Notes under the pieces: generated by a model
The model's database searches: none
Seen by the model: the letters and a program-made list of their open reading frames with translations, nothing else
Told to the model about the DNA's origin: nothing
Made by a program: the position numbers and the translations under genes
In this document: positions 8,712 through 18,636 of the stretch, piece by piece
Position numbering within the stretch: the first letter of the stretch is position 1
Layout: each line of letters opens with the position of its first letter
NCBI GenBank assembly: GCA_025936115.1
Contig: JAICTZ010000006.1
Coordinates: 208,818-272,817 of the forward strand
Direction of reading: 5' to 3'
DNA length: 64,000 nt
Origin: Polyangiaceae bacterium
GTDB taxonomy: Bacteria; Myxococcota_A; Polyangia; Polyangiales; Polyangiaceae

Positions 8712-10685
8712 TCAGCGCGGGCTAGCGTCGAGCTCGCGCAGCGTGCCGTCGGCGCGAGCGCGGTACCATTTGCGGCCGGGGAAGTGCTTGCGCGCGCAGA
8801 CGTCGTCCGCGGGCTTCAGACGCGCGAGGTAGAGCACGTCGGGATTGGGATCGAGCGGTGGATTTTGATTCAGGTTCCACCAACCCTGAACCGCGTCCTC
8901 GGGATGGATGAACAGGATCGCGTTTTTCAAGTGATGGTCGCGCGCGGCACGGAGCGGGCCCGTCGAATCGCGATACTCGGCCGCCGCCACCGGGTACGTG
9001 CGCGGTGCGATCGCGATGACGCCGTAAGCGGCCGACGCGAACGCGACCAGCGCGGGCCCGAACCTGCGCCAAGCAAGCAGGCGCGAGAGGTCGCGGCTCC
9101 CGAGCGCGTCGAGCAGGCGCACGACGAGCGGCGCGAGGCAGGCGCCCGTGCCCGCGCCTTGCGCGACGAGGATGGGCATCACGTAACGGGGACCGAGACC
9201 GTCGTCCACGCCGCGACCGAACTCCACGAAACTGTAGAACGCGACGAGACAGAGCGAGCCGACGGCGAGCATGAACGAGACGCCCCGCGAGCGCCCGCCG
9301 AGCGCCCGCACGAGCCCCACGGCCGCGAGCGCGGGCGCGACGGGCCACCAGCAGTACGAGCCGGTCGCGAGCGGAACTCCGTATTTGAGATCGGACGGCT
9401 TCGGGAACGCGAGGATGAGTCGCGCTTCGGGCCGGATGATCGGCGCGAGCTTGTAGCCGGTCGCAAACCAGGTACCGAGTTGCAGGCGCAAAATGATGGC
9501 CGTGAGGCCTGCGAAGAACGCGAACCCGGCGCAAGTACCGAGGAACGCCCCGAGTGGGATGCGCCGGCGGACCAGCGCTTGCGCGAAGTAGATGAAGATT
9601 CCGACGCCGAGGAAGCCGCCGTCGGCCGGACGCGTCGCCAGGCCCAAGGCCGTTGCCGAACCGAGCAGTAGCCCGAAGAGCAGCGAGCGCCGGCGCGCGA
9701 GACGCGGCGTAGCCACCTCGGCGGCACTTTCGACGGCCCAAGCGAAACAGGCGGCGACCATCGTGTGCGAGAAGCGGGACGCGGCGTTCAAGAGCAAGCT
9801 CGGACCGAGCATCGACAGCAGGGCTCCGAGGGGACCTGCCACGGCGATGATGCGCTCGGACTCGTCGTAAGTGCCGCCGAGTCCCGCGGCCAGTCGACGC
9901 GCGAGCCGTGCGATGCCGACGGCGAGGATGCCGCCCATGACGGGGCCGGCGAGCCACACGAGCTTCATCCGGTCGAACGGCGCCATGAAGAGCGGCCAGC
10001 CCGGCGTGTACTGCGAGAAGGCGTGACCCTGGTGGCGGAACACCCAATAATTCTCGAACATCGACGCGCACGGCGGGATGGGCGCCGACGCGCGCAAATG
10101 CGCGTAGACGTTGGCCTGGAACGTGTAAGCAACTTCGTCGCCGTTATAGATCAGGAAATCGTAACCCTTGGCGGTGACGAAAGCGGCGAGCCCAACGCTG
10201 ACGAGAAAGACGACCGTATCCTGGACCGGATAAGACAGGCGCGGCAGGCGCGCAGCGACTGCGCCTCCAGGCGTCGCGCGCAACGCGTGTGCGCCCAGCA
10301 ACGTGCCGTACCACGCGAGACACGCGAACATCATCTCGCCTTCGGAGCCGGTCACCCAAGACGACAGCAGCATCAGACCGCACTGACCGGCTGCCGCAAG
10401 CGCGCCGAGCGAGCGCGGCTTGCTCCAGAGTAGCGCGAGCGTCGTGAACGTCGTAGCGAGCGCCAGCCAGGCAGCAGGCTTCGGAAGCACGTGGTGTCCG
10501 ACAAGTCCGACGAGCTCTTGACGGAACGCGAACGACGCAGCTCCGGCGATACCTAGCGCGAAGAGCGCATTCGACAGGCGCCGGGGTAACGGCCGCGCCC
10601 ACAAGACCGCGCCGAGCGTGGCCGCCACAGAGCCCGCGGCCACGGCGACGACCTCGGCGTAATTATCCGTGTACGGGAGGTGCAT
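8712..10685 (-). CDS. Polytopic GT-C-like membrane protein
   Basis: 657 residues, more than ten hydrophobic segments. A large loop near residues 175-225 contains an acidic pair (NGDEVAYTF), the position where GT-C enzymes carry the catalytic Asp/Glu, followed by HQGHAFSQYTPGWPLF. A soluble C-terminal tail of ~90 residues ends the protein. In known GT-C proteins a polyprenyl-phosphate sugar is the donor and transfer occurs at the outer side of the membrane. It is the last gene of a probable operon with the methyltransferase (11740) and HddA-like kinase (10734), 48 bp after the latter, which suggests a heptose-containing acceptor or donor. Exact activity is unknown. Confidence 0.7.
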   Translation of the reverse strand: MHLPYTDNYAEVVAVAAGSVAATLGAVLWARPLPRRLSNALFALGIAGAASFAFRQELVGLVGHHVLPKPAAWLALATTFTTLALLWSKPRSLGALAAAGQCGLMLLSSWVTGSEGEMMFACLAWYGTLLGAHALRATPGGAVAARLPRLSYPVQDTVVFLVSVGLAAFVTAKGYDFLIYNGDEVAYTFQANVYAHLRASAPIPPCASMFENYWVFRHQGHAFSQYTPGWPLFMAPFDRMKLVWLAGPVMGGILAVGIARLARRLAAGLGGTYDESERIIAVAGPLGALLSMLGPSLLLNAASRFSHTMVAACFAWAVESAAEVATPRLARRRSLLFGLLLGSATALGLATRPADGGFLGVGIFIYFAQALVRRRIPLGAFLGTCAGFAFFAGLTAIILRLQLGTWFATGYKLAPIIRPEARLILAFPKPSDLKYGVPLATGSYCWWPVAPALAAVGLVRALGGRSRGVSFMLAVGSLCLVAFYSFVEFGRGVDDGLGPRYVMPILVAQGAGTGACLAPLVVRLLDALGSRDLSRLLAWRRFGPALVAFASAAYGVIAIAPRTYPVAAAEYRDSTGPLRAARDHHLKNAILFIHPEDAVQGWWNLNQNPPLDPNPDVLYLARLKPADDVCARKHFPGRKWYRARADGTLRELDASPR

Positions 10686-10733
10686 CGCTCGGCGGCACGG
10701 ACAGTCCCTCGCGCGCTCGGCTCGAGTTCATCC

Positions 10734-11729
10734 TCAGGACTGCCGCACGTTCGCGACGATGCGCGCGCCCGTCGAGTCGAAGCGGAAACGGAGCGGCTTG
10801 AGCCCGCGGCCCGTGAGCGCGGCATAGACCCGCCTGCGGTCGGCGGGCGTCGCATAAAACATGAAGAAACCGCCACCTCCTGCGCCCATCAACTTCCCAC
10901 CGATGGCACCTGCTTTGCGCGCGGCCTCGTAGTGTTCGTCGATGGTCGAGTCGGTCATGTTGGACGCAAGCTTGCGCTTGTTCATCCAATGTTCGTGCAG
11001 GAGCTCACCGTAACTGTCGATGTTGCCGTGGCTGAGGATGCGCTGGGTCTCCTTGCCGAGCTGCTTGATGCGATGCATGCGCTCGACCGCGCTGTCCTGA
11101 TTCTTCTGGATCGACTTGCCCTGCTCCGAGAGCACCGAGGCCGCCTCGCGCTCGACGCCGGAGTAGAAGATGAGCAGGTTCGACTCGAGCTCGTCGAGCA
11201 CCTCGGGACGAATCGGCACGCGCTCGATCTCGACCGAACCGTCGGGATTGAAGGTGAAGGCCGTGATGCCGCCGTAAGCCGCGATGTACTGATCCTGCTT
11301 GCCGATGGGCGCCTTCAGCACGTCGATTTCGATGTGGCAGGCCTCGCGCGCGAGCTGCTCGCTCGAGACGAACTCGTGTTGGTAGGTATGGAGCGCGTTG
11401 AGCAGCGCTACCGTGAAGCTGCTGGAGGAGCCGAGCCCCGAGTTGGGCGGCACGTCGGCGACGCTCGTGAGCTCGATGCCCCGCTCGATCTTGGTGAAGC
11501 GCAAGGCCTCGCGAAAAATCCGGTGCTCGATTTGATCGACGTCGTCTACCGTCTCGGTCTTCGAATACGCTAGCCGGATGCTGTCGTAAAAACGGCGGTT
11601 CGCGCTCACGTAGATGTACTTGTCGATGGCGGCCGCCACGAGGAACCCGCCGTGGACCGACGAGTAGCTCGGTAAATCGGTACCACCGCCACCCAAGGAA
11701 AACCGGACCGGAGCGCGCGAAACGATCAT
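10734..11729 (-). CDS. hddA: D-glycero-alpha-D-manno-heptose 7-phosphate kinase-like GHMP kinase
   Basis: GHMP-family sugar kinase, 331 aa. In the characterised pathway HddA phosphorylates heptose 7-phosphate at C1 to the 1,7-bisphosphate. The N-terminal RAPVRFSLGGGGTDLPSY is typical of HddA and related GHMP kinases. Motif 2 is PPNSGLGSSSSFTVALLNAL (~95-115), and the C-terminal motif 3 is KLMGAGGGGFFMFY (~285). It lies 10 bp after the methyltransferase at 11740 and before the membrane protein at 8712. The other pathway enzymes are at 26.8-30.1 kb. Fucose or other sugar kinase activity is possible, but the matching GmhA, GmhB and HddC genes favour heptose. Confidence 0.85.
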   Translation of the reverse strand: MIVSRAPVRFSLGGGGTDLPSYSSVHGGFLVAAAIDKYIYVSANRRFYDSIRLAYSKTETVDDVDQIEHRIFREALRFTKIERGIELTSVADVPPNSGLGSSSSFTVALLNALHTYQHEFVSSEQLAREACHIEIDVLKAPIGKQDQYIAAYGGITAFTFNPDGSVEIERVPIRPEVLDELESNLLIFYSGVEREAASVLSEQGKSIQKNQDSAVERMHRIKQLGKETQRILSHGNIDSYGELLHEHWMNKRKLASNMTDSTIDEHYEAARKAGAIGGKLMGAGGGGFFMFYATPADRRRVYAALTGRGLKPLRFRFDSTGARIVANVRQS

Positions 11730-11739
11730 GATCGCGACC

Positions 11740-12534
11740 TTAGCTCGCTCGCGGCTTCCGGCGCGCCAGGATCACGAAAGCCATGGACTCGTCGGGCTCT
11801 TCGAGCACGCGATCGAGCACGCGCGCGCCCGCCGAGAGCCCGACCATGACGGGCGCGACCAGTGGGAACGTCCAGAGCCGCGGCGACTCCGCTACCGACC
11901 CCTCGTGCGGGAGCTTGCCCATCGACTGGGCGACGCTGCCGATACGCGCCACGCGGAAGGCCAGGTACGTGTTCAGTTTGTGCGCGACGATGCTCCAAAG
12001 GCTGCCCATCGGCGCGGTTTCGGTGATCTCGAGTCCCGCCTTGTCGCACAGGGTACGGAGCCCGTGCGGCGTATAGCGAAAATAGTCGTGAGGCTGCTCA
12101 TGCAGCCGAAAATCGAACGGCGCAGTCAGAATCAAGAGCCCGTCGTCCTTGAGCACGCGCGCCATCTCGCTCACGAGCCGGCCAGGCTCCGGCGTGTGCT
12201 CGAGCACCTGCACGTTGAGTACGGTGTCGAAGCTCTTGTCCTCGAACGGCAGCCGCACACCGTCGTAGTAGAAGTCCGGGACCTTCGCGCTCTTGGAGGC
12301 GTGCGTGCGACCGAAGGTCGCCTCGTGCTCGATCCCGACGTATTCACTCACGTACGGCAGGAACAGCTCTTCATACGGCCGCTGCCCGCAGCCCACGTCG
12401 AGCAAACGGCCGTGTGCGCGTGGCGCGACGCGTCGGCACGTCTCGAGCAGAAACGACTCCTGCAGATCGACCCAGTCCGAAACACGACGAACGACCCCCT
12501 CTAGCGAAGGGGCGCTGAAAAGCGATGGTTTCAC
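11740..12534 (-). CDS. SAM-dependent methyltransferase
   Basis: The frame is open upstream to 12759, but GTG at 12534 begins the conserved fold and avoids overlap with the divergent gene at 12662. From that start the protein is 264 aa with motif I GRLLDVGCGQRPYEELFLPY, an acidic motif II (YVGIEHE), motif IV FDTVLNVQVLEHTPEP and LKDDGLLILTAPF. The HDYFRYTPHGLRTLCDKAGL segment is typical of the glycan-cluster methyltransferases related to UbiE/Methyltransf_11. First gene of the probable operon with HddA. An O-methyltransferase acting on a sugar is plausible but not shown. Confidence 0.8.
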   Translation of the reverse strand: MKPSLFSAPSLEGVVRRVSDWVDLQESFLLETCRRVAPRAHGRLLDVGCGQRPYEELFLPYVSEYVGIEHEATFGRTHASKSAKVPDFYYDGVRLPFEDKSFDTVLNVQVLEHTPEPGRLVSEMARVLKDDGLLILTAPFDFRLHEQPHDYFRYTPHGLRTLCDKAGLEITETAPMGSLWSIVAHKLNTYLAFRVARIGSVAQSMGKLPHEGSVAESPRLWTFPLVAPVMVGLSAGARVLDRVLEEPDESMAFVILARRKPRAS

Positions 12535-12661
12535 TCGGCTCGACTCCGATTCTGTCTCCGTGGCGACCCGGCGAGCGGGAGCGCGAAACGGGTCTTTGAG
12601 GCCCGATACGGCCACCAGACGCCGAACCTCGGGCACGGGGGCTGCATCGACCCTCGGTCTT

Positions 12662-14263
12662 ATGTTACGCCGCGCTTCGCTGGGCAAGTCAAACGTGGGT
12701 TCCGCGGCTTTCAGGGCTTTCGCGCTCGTCGCTCCTCCGCCCGGGGGTCGCGTTCGCACGCGCGTGTTGCGCGCCGTTCGACGCGCTTGGTTTTTTGCGC
12801 TGCTCGTCGCGGTCTGCTGGTTTTACGGCTTCATCGGCTCCGCGGGAATGCCCGACTGGCCGGTCTACGGCGTCTACCACGACCTGCAAGCGAACGGCTT
12901 TTTGAGCGGCCACCTGTCGCTGCCGATCCAGCCTGACCCGCACCTGCTCCAGGCGAAAAATCCTTACGACTATTCGAACGTCAATTACTGGTGGCTCGAC
13001 GCGAGCTTCTACAAGGGCAAGTACTACATGTACTGGGGCCCGGTGCCTGCGCTCTGCGACGCTGCCGTGAAATGGCTGCTCGGAATTCGCGCTTCGCTCG
13101 GCGACCAGTACCTCGCAGTCTTCTTCCACTGCATGACGTTCTGGTGCGGTGCGCTGCTCGTCGAGCGCATGGTCACGCGGCTGTTCTCCGCTCGCGCGCG
13201 AGGCTTCATCGCGCTCGGTGCGCTCGTCTTCGCATTCGCCAATCCCTCGCCGCACGGAGTCGCTACGGCGAGCACGTACCAAACCGCGATCATCGCGGCG
13301 CAGGCCTGGCTCTGCTTCGGGCTCATCTTCGCTTTCGACGCCGTGTGGCACGCGGCAAGTCCCGCGGCGCGCTGGTGGCGGCTCGCGCTCGCGGGCTTCG
13401 GTTGGGCCCTTTCGCTGGGCTCGCGCGCCAGCATGATGCCCGCCATCGCCCTCTTGATCCCGCTCGCCGCGCTCGCCGAAGCGTGGCCTCATCGCTCGCG
13501 GCTGCGCCGCTTCGTCGTCGCTGCACTCTTGCTCGGTATGCCGGTTGCCGCCGCGTCGGTCGGCTTGCTCACCTTCAACAAGCTGCGCTTCGACAACTGG
13601 TTCGAGTTCGGCTCGAAGGTGCAGCTTTCCGCGTTTCCCATTCGATTTTCGCCGATCTACGTCGCCGGCAACCTCTACTCCTACACCTTTCGTCCGTGGG
13701 CGCTCTCGTGCGAGTTCCCCTACCTCGACCAGGTCTGGAACATGGGCCGCGCGGCGTTTCCACACGGCTTTCCGCTCCCGGCCGACTACGAGGTCATCGA
13801 GCCCGTGGTCGGCTGGGCGCTCGCGGTGCCGCTCGCGTGGCTGCTTCCCTTCGCGTTCGCGCTCGCTCCGCGCCCGTGGCGTCTTTCGGGACGACGTGAT
13901 CGCGCCTACCTGTTTTGCCTGCTCGCCTTCGCGATCCTCGCGTCGGCGACGGGCGTCATCACGCTGCTCATCTACGGCGCCACGATGCGCTACCTCGCGG
14001 ACGTGAGCTCCGGCATCGTCCTGCTCGGACTGCTCGGCGCCTACGCGTTGCGCTACCACCGCTGGGGGCTCGCCGCGCCACGCGCGGTCACCGGCGTCAT
14101 CGGCGCGCTGTCGTTCGCGACGATCGTGATTGGACTCCTGCTCGGCTATCAGGGCTATAACCGCCACTTCCACAGCTACAATCCAAAGCTCGATCACAAG
14201 ATCGTGATGGCATTGTCGATGTGCGGTTCACCCGAGCGCTCCGCGGCGGCGGCGCGCCGCTAG
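12662..14263 (+). CDS. Polytopic membrane protein, GT-C-like
   Basis: About 533 residues from ATG 12662; a longer frame exists upstream but overlaps the divergent methyltransferase and looks non-coding. After a basic start and the first membrane segment comes a large external loop with PVYGVYHDLQANGFLSGHLS and NPYDYSNVNYWWLDASFYKG, then about nine more membrane helices (e.g. MMPAIALLIPLAALA, ASATGVITLLIY). The loop with acidic and aromatic residues fits the catalytic loop of GT-C enzymes, although the exact Asp is uncertain. It ends 118 bp before a GT2 gene on the same strand. Probable role is transfer of a lipid-linked sugar; no family name can be given with certainty. Confidence 0.65.
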   Translation: MLRRASLGKSNVGSAAFRAFALVAPPPGGRVRTRVLRAVRRAWFFALLVAVCWFYGFIGSAGMPDWPVYGVYHDLQANGFLSGHLSLPIQPDPHLLQAKNPYDYSNVNYWWLDASFYKGKYYMYWGPVPALCDAAVKWLLGIRASLGDQYLAVFFHCMTFWCGALLVERMVTRLFSARARGFIALGALVFAFANPSPHGVATASTYQTAIIAAQAWLCFGLIFAFDAVWHAASPAARWWRLALAGFGWALSLGSRASMMPAIALLIPLAALAEAWPHRSRLRRFVVAALLLGMPVAAASVGLLTFNKLRFDNWFEFGSKVQLSAFPIRFSPIYVAGNLYSYTFRPWALSCEFPYLDQVWNMGRAAFPHGFPLPADYEVIEPVVGWALAVPLAWLLPFAFALAPRPWRLSGRRDRAYLFCLLAFAILASATGVITLLIYGATMRYLADVSSGIVLLGLLGAYALRYHRWGLAAPRAVTGVIGALSFATIVIGLLLGYQGYNRHFHSYNPKLDHKIVMALSMCGSPERSAAAARR

Positions 14264-14381
14264 GACCGACCCGCACATGGTCGGCACGGAACGTCGGACT
14301 GGCCGAGCTCCTCGGCTGCTCGTCACCCCGTCGAGCATTGGCGCGCGCACGGCCCCCTTGTACTAGTCTCGATACCCGACG

Positions 14382-15392
14382 ATGAGCGCCTCCCTCCCCC
14401 GTGACGCAGAGCCGCTCCGCTTGACGATCGTCATGCCCGTCTTCGAGGATTTTGCGGCCGCGAACCTCGTCTGCAAGGCCCTCGACGCGGCCCTCGCAGA
14501 GCTCGACGGCGTCCAAACGCGTGTGCTCCTGCTCGACGACGGGAGTCCGTCGGGGCTCCACGGCTGGTCGCCGTTCACCCTCGCGCGCCTCGAACGCATC
14601 GACGTCCTGAGGCTTCGTCGCAACCTCGGCCACCAGCGCGCCATTGCCGTCGGCCTGTGCCATCTCACCGACGAAGGCGCGACCGACGCCGTAATCGTCA
14701 TGGACGCCGACGGTGAAGACCGTCCGGACGACGTCCCGCGGCTCATCGCAGAGCACTCGCGCACGCGCGACGTCATGCTCTTCGCCGAGCGCCGCAAGCG
14801 CATGGAGGGCGCGACCTTCCAGCTCGGCTACCTCGCCTATCGAACGCTCCATCGCGTCCTTACGGGCATCCCGGTGCGCGTCGGTAACTTCAGTCTGCTT
14901 CCGGCCCAAGCCCTGCCACGGCTGGTTTGCATGTCGGAGCTCTGGAACCACTACGCGGGCGCGGCGCTGCGCTCGCGTTTTCCCCAGCGCCGCGTGCCGC
15001 TCGACCGCGGCTCGCGTGTCCTCGGACGCTCGCAAATGGGCGGCATCATCCCGCTCGTCATGCACGGCATCGCGGGCATCGCGACGTTTCACGATCTCGT
15101 CGCGACGCGCATCCTCGTTGCGAGCATCGGACTCGTAGCGTTGCTCACGGCGGCGCTCATGACGGTGGTCGGTATCCGCTTCGGTACGACGCTCGCGATT
15201 CCGGGCTGGGCAACGTACGCGGCGGGCACGCTGCTGGTGCTTGCGATTCAGGTACTGACGATTGCGTTTAGCCTCGTACTGTCGCTGATCAGCGGCAGAA
15301 CCGGCGCAAGCTTCATCCCGTGTCGCGAGTACGGGGCTTTCATGGGCCCGATTGAAACGATGGCAGAGCGCGGTCGGACCAGCGCACCATGA
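14382..15392 (+). CDS. GT2 glycosyltransferase with C-terminal membrane helices
   Basis: GT-A fold family 2 enzyme (336 aa). The nucleotide-binding start is LRLTIVMPVFEDFAA; the DxD-like metal site is VIVMDADGEDRPDDV (~107); RNLGHQRAIAVGL resembles polyprenyl-phosphate glycosyltransferases of the GtrB/ArnC/DPM1 type. Two C-terminal membrane helices (~245-270, ~285-310) anchor it. Likely product is a polyprenyl-phosphate-linked sugar on the cytoplasmic side. Its stop overlaps the ATG of the GT-C-like gene at 15389 by 4 bp (ATGA), so the two are translationally coupled: a donor-making enzyme next to a probable donor-using enzyme. Confidence 0.85.
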   Translation: MSASLPRDAEPLRLTIVMPVFEDFAAANLVCKALDAALAELDGVQTRVLLLDDGSPSGLHGWSPFTLARLERIDVLRLRRNLGHQRAIAVGLCHLTDEGATDAVIVMDADGEDRPDDVPRLIAEHSRTRDVMLFAERRKRMEGATFQLGYLAYRTLHRVLTGIPVRVGNFSLLPAQALPRLVCMSELWNHYAGAALRSRFPQRRVPLDRGSRVLGRSQMGGIIPLVMHGIAGIATFHDLVATRILVASIGLVALLTAALMTVVGIRFGTTLAIPGWATYAAGTLLVLAIQVLTIAFSLVLSLISGRTGASFIPCREYGAFMGPIETMAERGRTSAP

Positions 15393-16840
15393 GCCTGCAA
15401 CGAGCGGTGGTGCGTTGGAGGATCCCGCGGAGCGCGAGGGCGTATGCCGGGCTCGCCCTCGTCGGACTGACGTTCGTCGTGAGCCGGATCTTGTACGCTG
15501 CCGAAGGCGTCACTTTCGACGCCAGTAGCATCCCCTGGTTCTCGCAGCTTCTCGACCCACCGCTCTTGCAGCATCGGCTGCTCGAGAGCTTGCTCTATCT
15601 CCACGCTCAGCCGCCGTTCTACAATCTGCTGACCGGCGTCGCACTCAAGCTTGCGCCGGACGCGCCCGCGCGCGTGCTTCATCCCTTCTTCATGCTGTGC
15701 AGCCTGTACCTCGGCTGCTCGGCTAACTTCATTCTGCTCCGGCTGCGCGTGCATTTCGTGATCGCCGCCCTCGTGGCCGCGGCGATCACCGCGTCACCGC
15801 CCGTAGTGTTGTTCGAGAATTGGTACTTCTATCCGCACCTGAACGTCACCTGGCTCGTGGGTGGCGTGGCTTGGCTCGCCGCGAGCCGCGGTCGACCAGG
15901 CGTCAAGTTGCTGATTGCCAGCGGACACTTTGCGGGACTCGTGCTGACGCGCAGCCTGTTTCATCCACTGTTTTTTGTGCTAATCGGGCTCGTCGTGGTG
16001 TGGTTGCTGGGGCGCGGGCGGCGCGGCAGCGCCTTGAAATGGTTCGCGGCACCGGGCCTGCTCGTGGCGGCTTGGTGCCTGAAAAACGAGCTCTTGTTCG
16101 ACTTCCCCGGCACTTCGTCGTGGAGTTCCCGTAACTTCTCCCACGCCGTGGTGAGCGTCTTGGAACCTCGATTGATTCACAAGGCGCGGCGCCACCACCG
16201 CTTCAGTCGAGCCATCCGTACGGACTGGTTCGCGCCGGGGGACGTGAACATCGCCGTCTTCAAGCTGCACCGCCATGGCACGGGGATTCCCGCGCTCGAT
16301 CAGATCACCAAGACGACTCCGCCGCACATGGCAAACTTCAATCATTTCTCGTATCCGGAGACTCAGCGCTTTTATGCCGACGACGCTCGGACGCTGCTCG
16401 TGACCTATCCATTCGAGTTCTTGCGAGCACTCCCGCGCACGACGATTCCGATCTTCTTTCGACCGGTCACATCGAGCTTCATGGACGCAAACATCGGAAA
16501 AATTCCGAACGAGACCGCTGCTTTCAATCGGTTCGAAGCCTCCGCGTCGGCGCACACGCTCCTCGGAGGGGGATTGCTGCTCGCGCTGCTGCGGGTGCTC
16601 GGGCGCCGGACGCCACGAGCGGAGCGCGTCACCTGGGCGGTGATGCTGCTGACGATTCTTTGGGTGACATGCGTGGGGATCGTCGGCGAAAACGGCGAAA
16701 ACTATCGCTTTCGCTACAACGTACTGTGGCTTGCATGGCTCGCGGCGACCGCGGGCTACTCAGCGTTTGCGCCGCATGCTGTTCGTCTGACGAGTGCGAT
16801 CCGACGGGCGTTCACGCCCACGCGGGCCGACGCCTGCTGA
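15389..16840 (+). CDS. Polytopic GT-C-like membrane protein
   Basis: 483 residues with about nine membrane helices. The first external loop contains FDASSIPWFSQLLDPPLLQH and LYLHAQPPFYNLLTG, similar in layout to the first loop of GT39/ArnT-like enzymes, where an acidic residue acts in catalysis and a Pro-Pro/Phe motif follows. A soluble stretch of ~100 residues (about 235-340) precedes the last helices. Translationally coupled to the GT2 gene upstream. It converges with the membrane protein at 16857 with only 16 bp between. Substrate is unknown. Confidence 0.65.
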   Translation: MSLQRAVVRWRIPRSARAYAGLALVGLTFVVSRILYAAEGVTFDASSIPWFSQLLDPPLLQHRLLESLLYLHAQPPFYNLLTGVALKLAPDAPARVLHPFFMLCSLYLGCSANFILLRLRVHFVIAALVAAAITASPPVVLFENWYFYPHLNVTWLVGGVAWLAASRGRPGVKLLIASGHFAGLVLTRSLFHPLFFVLIGLVVVWLLGRGRRGSALKWFAAPGLLVAAWCLKNELLFDFPGTSSWSSRNFSHAVVSVLEPRLIHKARRHHRFSRAIRTDWFAPGDVNIAVFKLHRHGTGIPALDQITKTTPPHMANFNHFSYPETQRFYADDARTLLVTYPFEFLRALPRTTIPIFFRPVTSSFMDANIGKIPNETAAFNRFEASASAHTLLGGGLLLALLRVLGRRTPRAERVTWAVMLLTILWVTCVGIVGENGENYRFRYNVLWLAWLAATAGYSAFAPHAVRLTSAIRRAFTPTRADAC

Positions 16841-16856
16841 CCCGCGTAGCGGCGCA

Positions 16857-18479
16857 CTAGCGCCTGACGAACGGTGCGCCGATCCTGCGGGCGTTCTCGA
16901 GCGTCATCACGACAACGCGCTGGGAGCCTATCCAGGTCGGATACCAGTCGAAGTTCATGTCGAGCGGGCCGAAGCTCTGCTCGGCGGAAAAGGGGTCATT
17001 GGCCGGCCAGTCGAAGGGATTCGGGCCCTCGTCGGGAGCGACGAAGACGACGTGGTCAGGGTGCCGGCCGCCGACGTTCGGCGGAAGCGCGAGATGTTCG
17101 TTGGACGCGACCGCGCGCACCTGCGGCGACAAGCGGAATTGTGACTCCGGCTTGGCGGCGACGTACGCGAGCGCCTGTCGGACGTCGTCCGGAACAGTCG
17201 CGTGTCGGATGCTCTCGGCGGCCGTGACGAGGTAGGCGCCGTTCAGGACAGCCGCGCCGCCGAGCGCGGTGTAGACGAGCGAGCGCAGCGCGAGGTTCGG
17301 CAGCCAATCGGCCAGCGCTCCGCAGGCACGCGCGAGCATCAGGCCGAAGAACGGCGTCAACAAGAGATAGTTGCGCACGATCAGCGCGGCGTAACGGAAA
17401 GCAAAGAACAGCAGGAAGATGATCGGGAAGCCGATCAGCAGGAGCCCTACTCTCCGGTTTCGTCGTAACCACACGACGGCTCCCGCGAGCGCGCCGCCGA
17501 AGAGCGTGAACGAAACGACCGGGTACGGCGAGAAATAGTCGAGCCCGAAGTAGAGCATCACTCGATAGAGGTGATCCCACCCGAGTCCGACGGTGTACCC
17601 GTAATGGCCCTTCTGGTAGCGGGACGAAATGTAAGTGAGCAGCTGGATGAAGGTGAACGGTTCGAGCAGCGTCGCGGGCGTCGTGATCAGGTAGGTGACG
17701 AACGCCGTCGCCAAGAGCGCGAACGCGCGCGTCAGCTGAGCGCGCAGCTGATAAGGCGAATAGCGCGAGGCGCCGACGGCGATGACGGGGACGAGCAGCG
17801 GAACCGCAGGAAACTTCGTTCCGATCGCGAGGCCCGTCGTGACGGCCGCCCCGTAGAGCAAGCTCTGCCGACCGAAGCGCCAATAACTCGCGAGCAGCAG
17901 CAACGTGAGCGCGCAGAATTGAACGGCGACGCAATCGGTCGCAACCCAACGCGCGTGGTACGCGAATTCCCACGACAAGCCGAGCGTGGCGGCCGCGACG
18001 GTCGCCTCCCAGGTGCGCAAACGCAGCACGAGCGCGGCGCAGTAGGTCCACACGATCGCGAGCGCGCTCACGACGATGAACAAGCCGCGCGCCTCGAGCA
18101 AGTACTCGGAGCGCGAAATGGAGTGAATCATCGCCGCGTGAATCGCGTCGGGGCGCAGGCCGACGTGCAGCGCCGCCAAGAAGCCGCTCCAAAGCGCCGG
18201 CAGGAGCACGAGCCACTTGGACAGCGCCGGATAGATGGCGGCACGTGGCATGAACAGGCCCGACTGCACCATCTCCCGCACCGGATCGACCTGCCAAGCG
18301 ACCTCGTCCCAGTGGTCGCCGAAGTTGATGCCCCGAAAATCCGTGACGATGAACAAGCCGAGCAGGGGCACGAGCGGCCAGGCGCGCGTCAGCACCGAAA
18401 GAGCCTTCCGCCGCAGCATCTCACCGCGCCGCGCGGCCCTGAACGCCTGGCCGTACGGACGCGTCATCACGTCGGGCAT
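16857..18479 (-). CDS. Polytopic GT39/GT-C-like membrane protein
   Basis: ATG at 18479 gives 540 aa; the open frame extends to 18746, which would overlap the divergent gene at 18637 and adds only low-complexity sequence. After the first helix (VLTRAWPLVPLLGLFIVTDF) the loop GINFGDHWDEVAWQVDP carries a DxxD/E-type acidic motif as in PMT/ArnT-family glycosyltransferases, followed by IYPALSKWLVLLPALWSGF. About ten more helices and a ~110-residue soluble C-terminus follow. Its neighbours on both sides are similar large membrane proteins. Probable role is sugar transfer from a polyprenyl-phosphate donor. Confidence 0.7.
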   Translation of the reverse strand: MPDVMTRPYGQAFRAARRGEMLRRKALSVLTRAWPLVPLLGLFIVTDFRGINFGDHWDEVAWQVDPVREMVQSGLFMPRAAIYPALSKWLVLLPALWSGFLAALHVGLRPDAIHAAMIHSISRSEYLLEARGLFIVVSALAIVWTYCAALVLRLRTWEATVAAATLGLSWEFAYHARWVATDCVAVQFCALTLLLLASYWRFGRQSLLYGAAVTTGLAIGTKFPAVPLLVPVIAVGASRYSPYQLRAQLTRAFALLATAFVTYLITTPATLLEPFTFIQLLTYISSRYQKGHYGYTVGLGWDHLYRVMLYFGLDYFSPYPVVSFTLFGGALAGAVVWLRRNRRVGLLLIGFPIIFLLFFAFRYAALIVRNYLLLTPFFGLMLARACGALADWLPNLALRSLVYTALGGAAVLNGAYLVTAAESIRHATVPDDVRQALAYVAAKPESQFRLSPQVRAVASNEHLALPPNVGGRHPDHVVFVAPDEGPNPFDWPANDPFSAEQSFGPLDMNFDWYPTWIGSQRVVVMTLENARRIGAPFVRR

Positions 18480-18636
18480 CGCCGCCACGCGCCGAGTGTA
18501 CCCGAAAGCGCGCGCCGCGACGGCCGCCGTATCGCTCGCGCTGGGCGCGGCGCTGGACGGCGGCGCGAACCTCGTGCAGAGAAAGCGCGCGTCGCCGGCG
18601 AAGGCTGGCTTTGCTATGCTCCGGTTCGGTGGGTAA

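Noticed and set aside
12293..12661. N-terminal extension of the membrane protein gene at 12662
   Set aside because: Overlaps the divergent methyltransferase; the first membrane segment follows ATG 12662.
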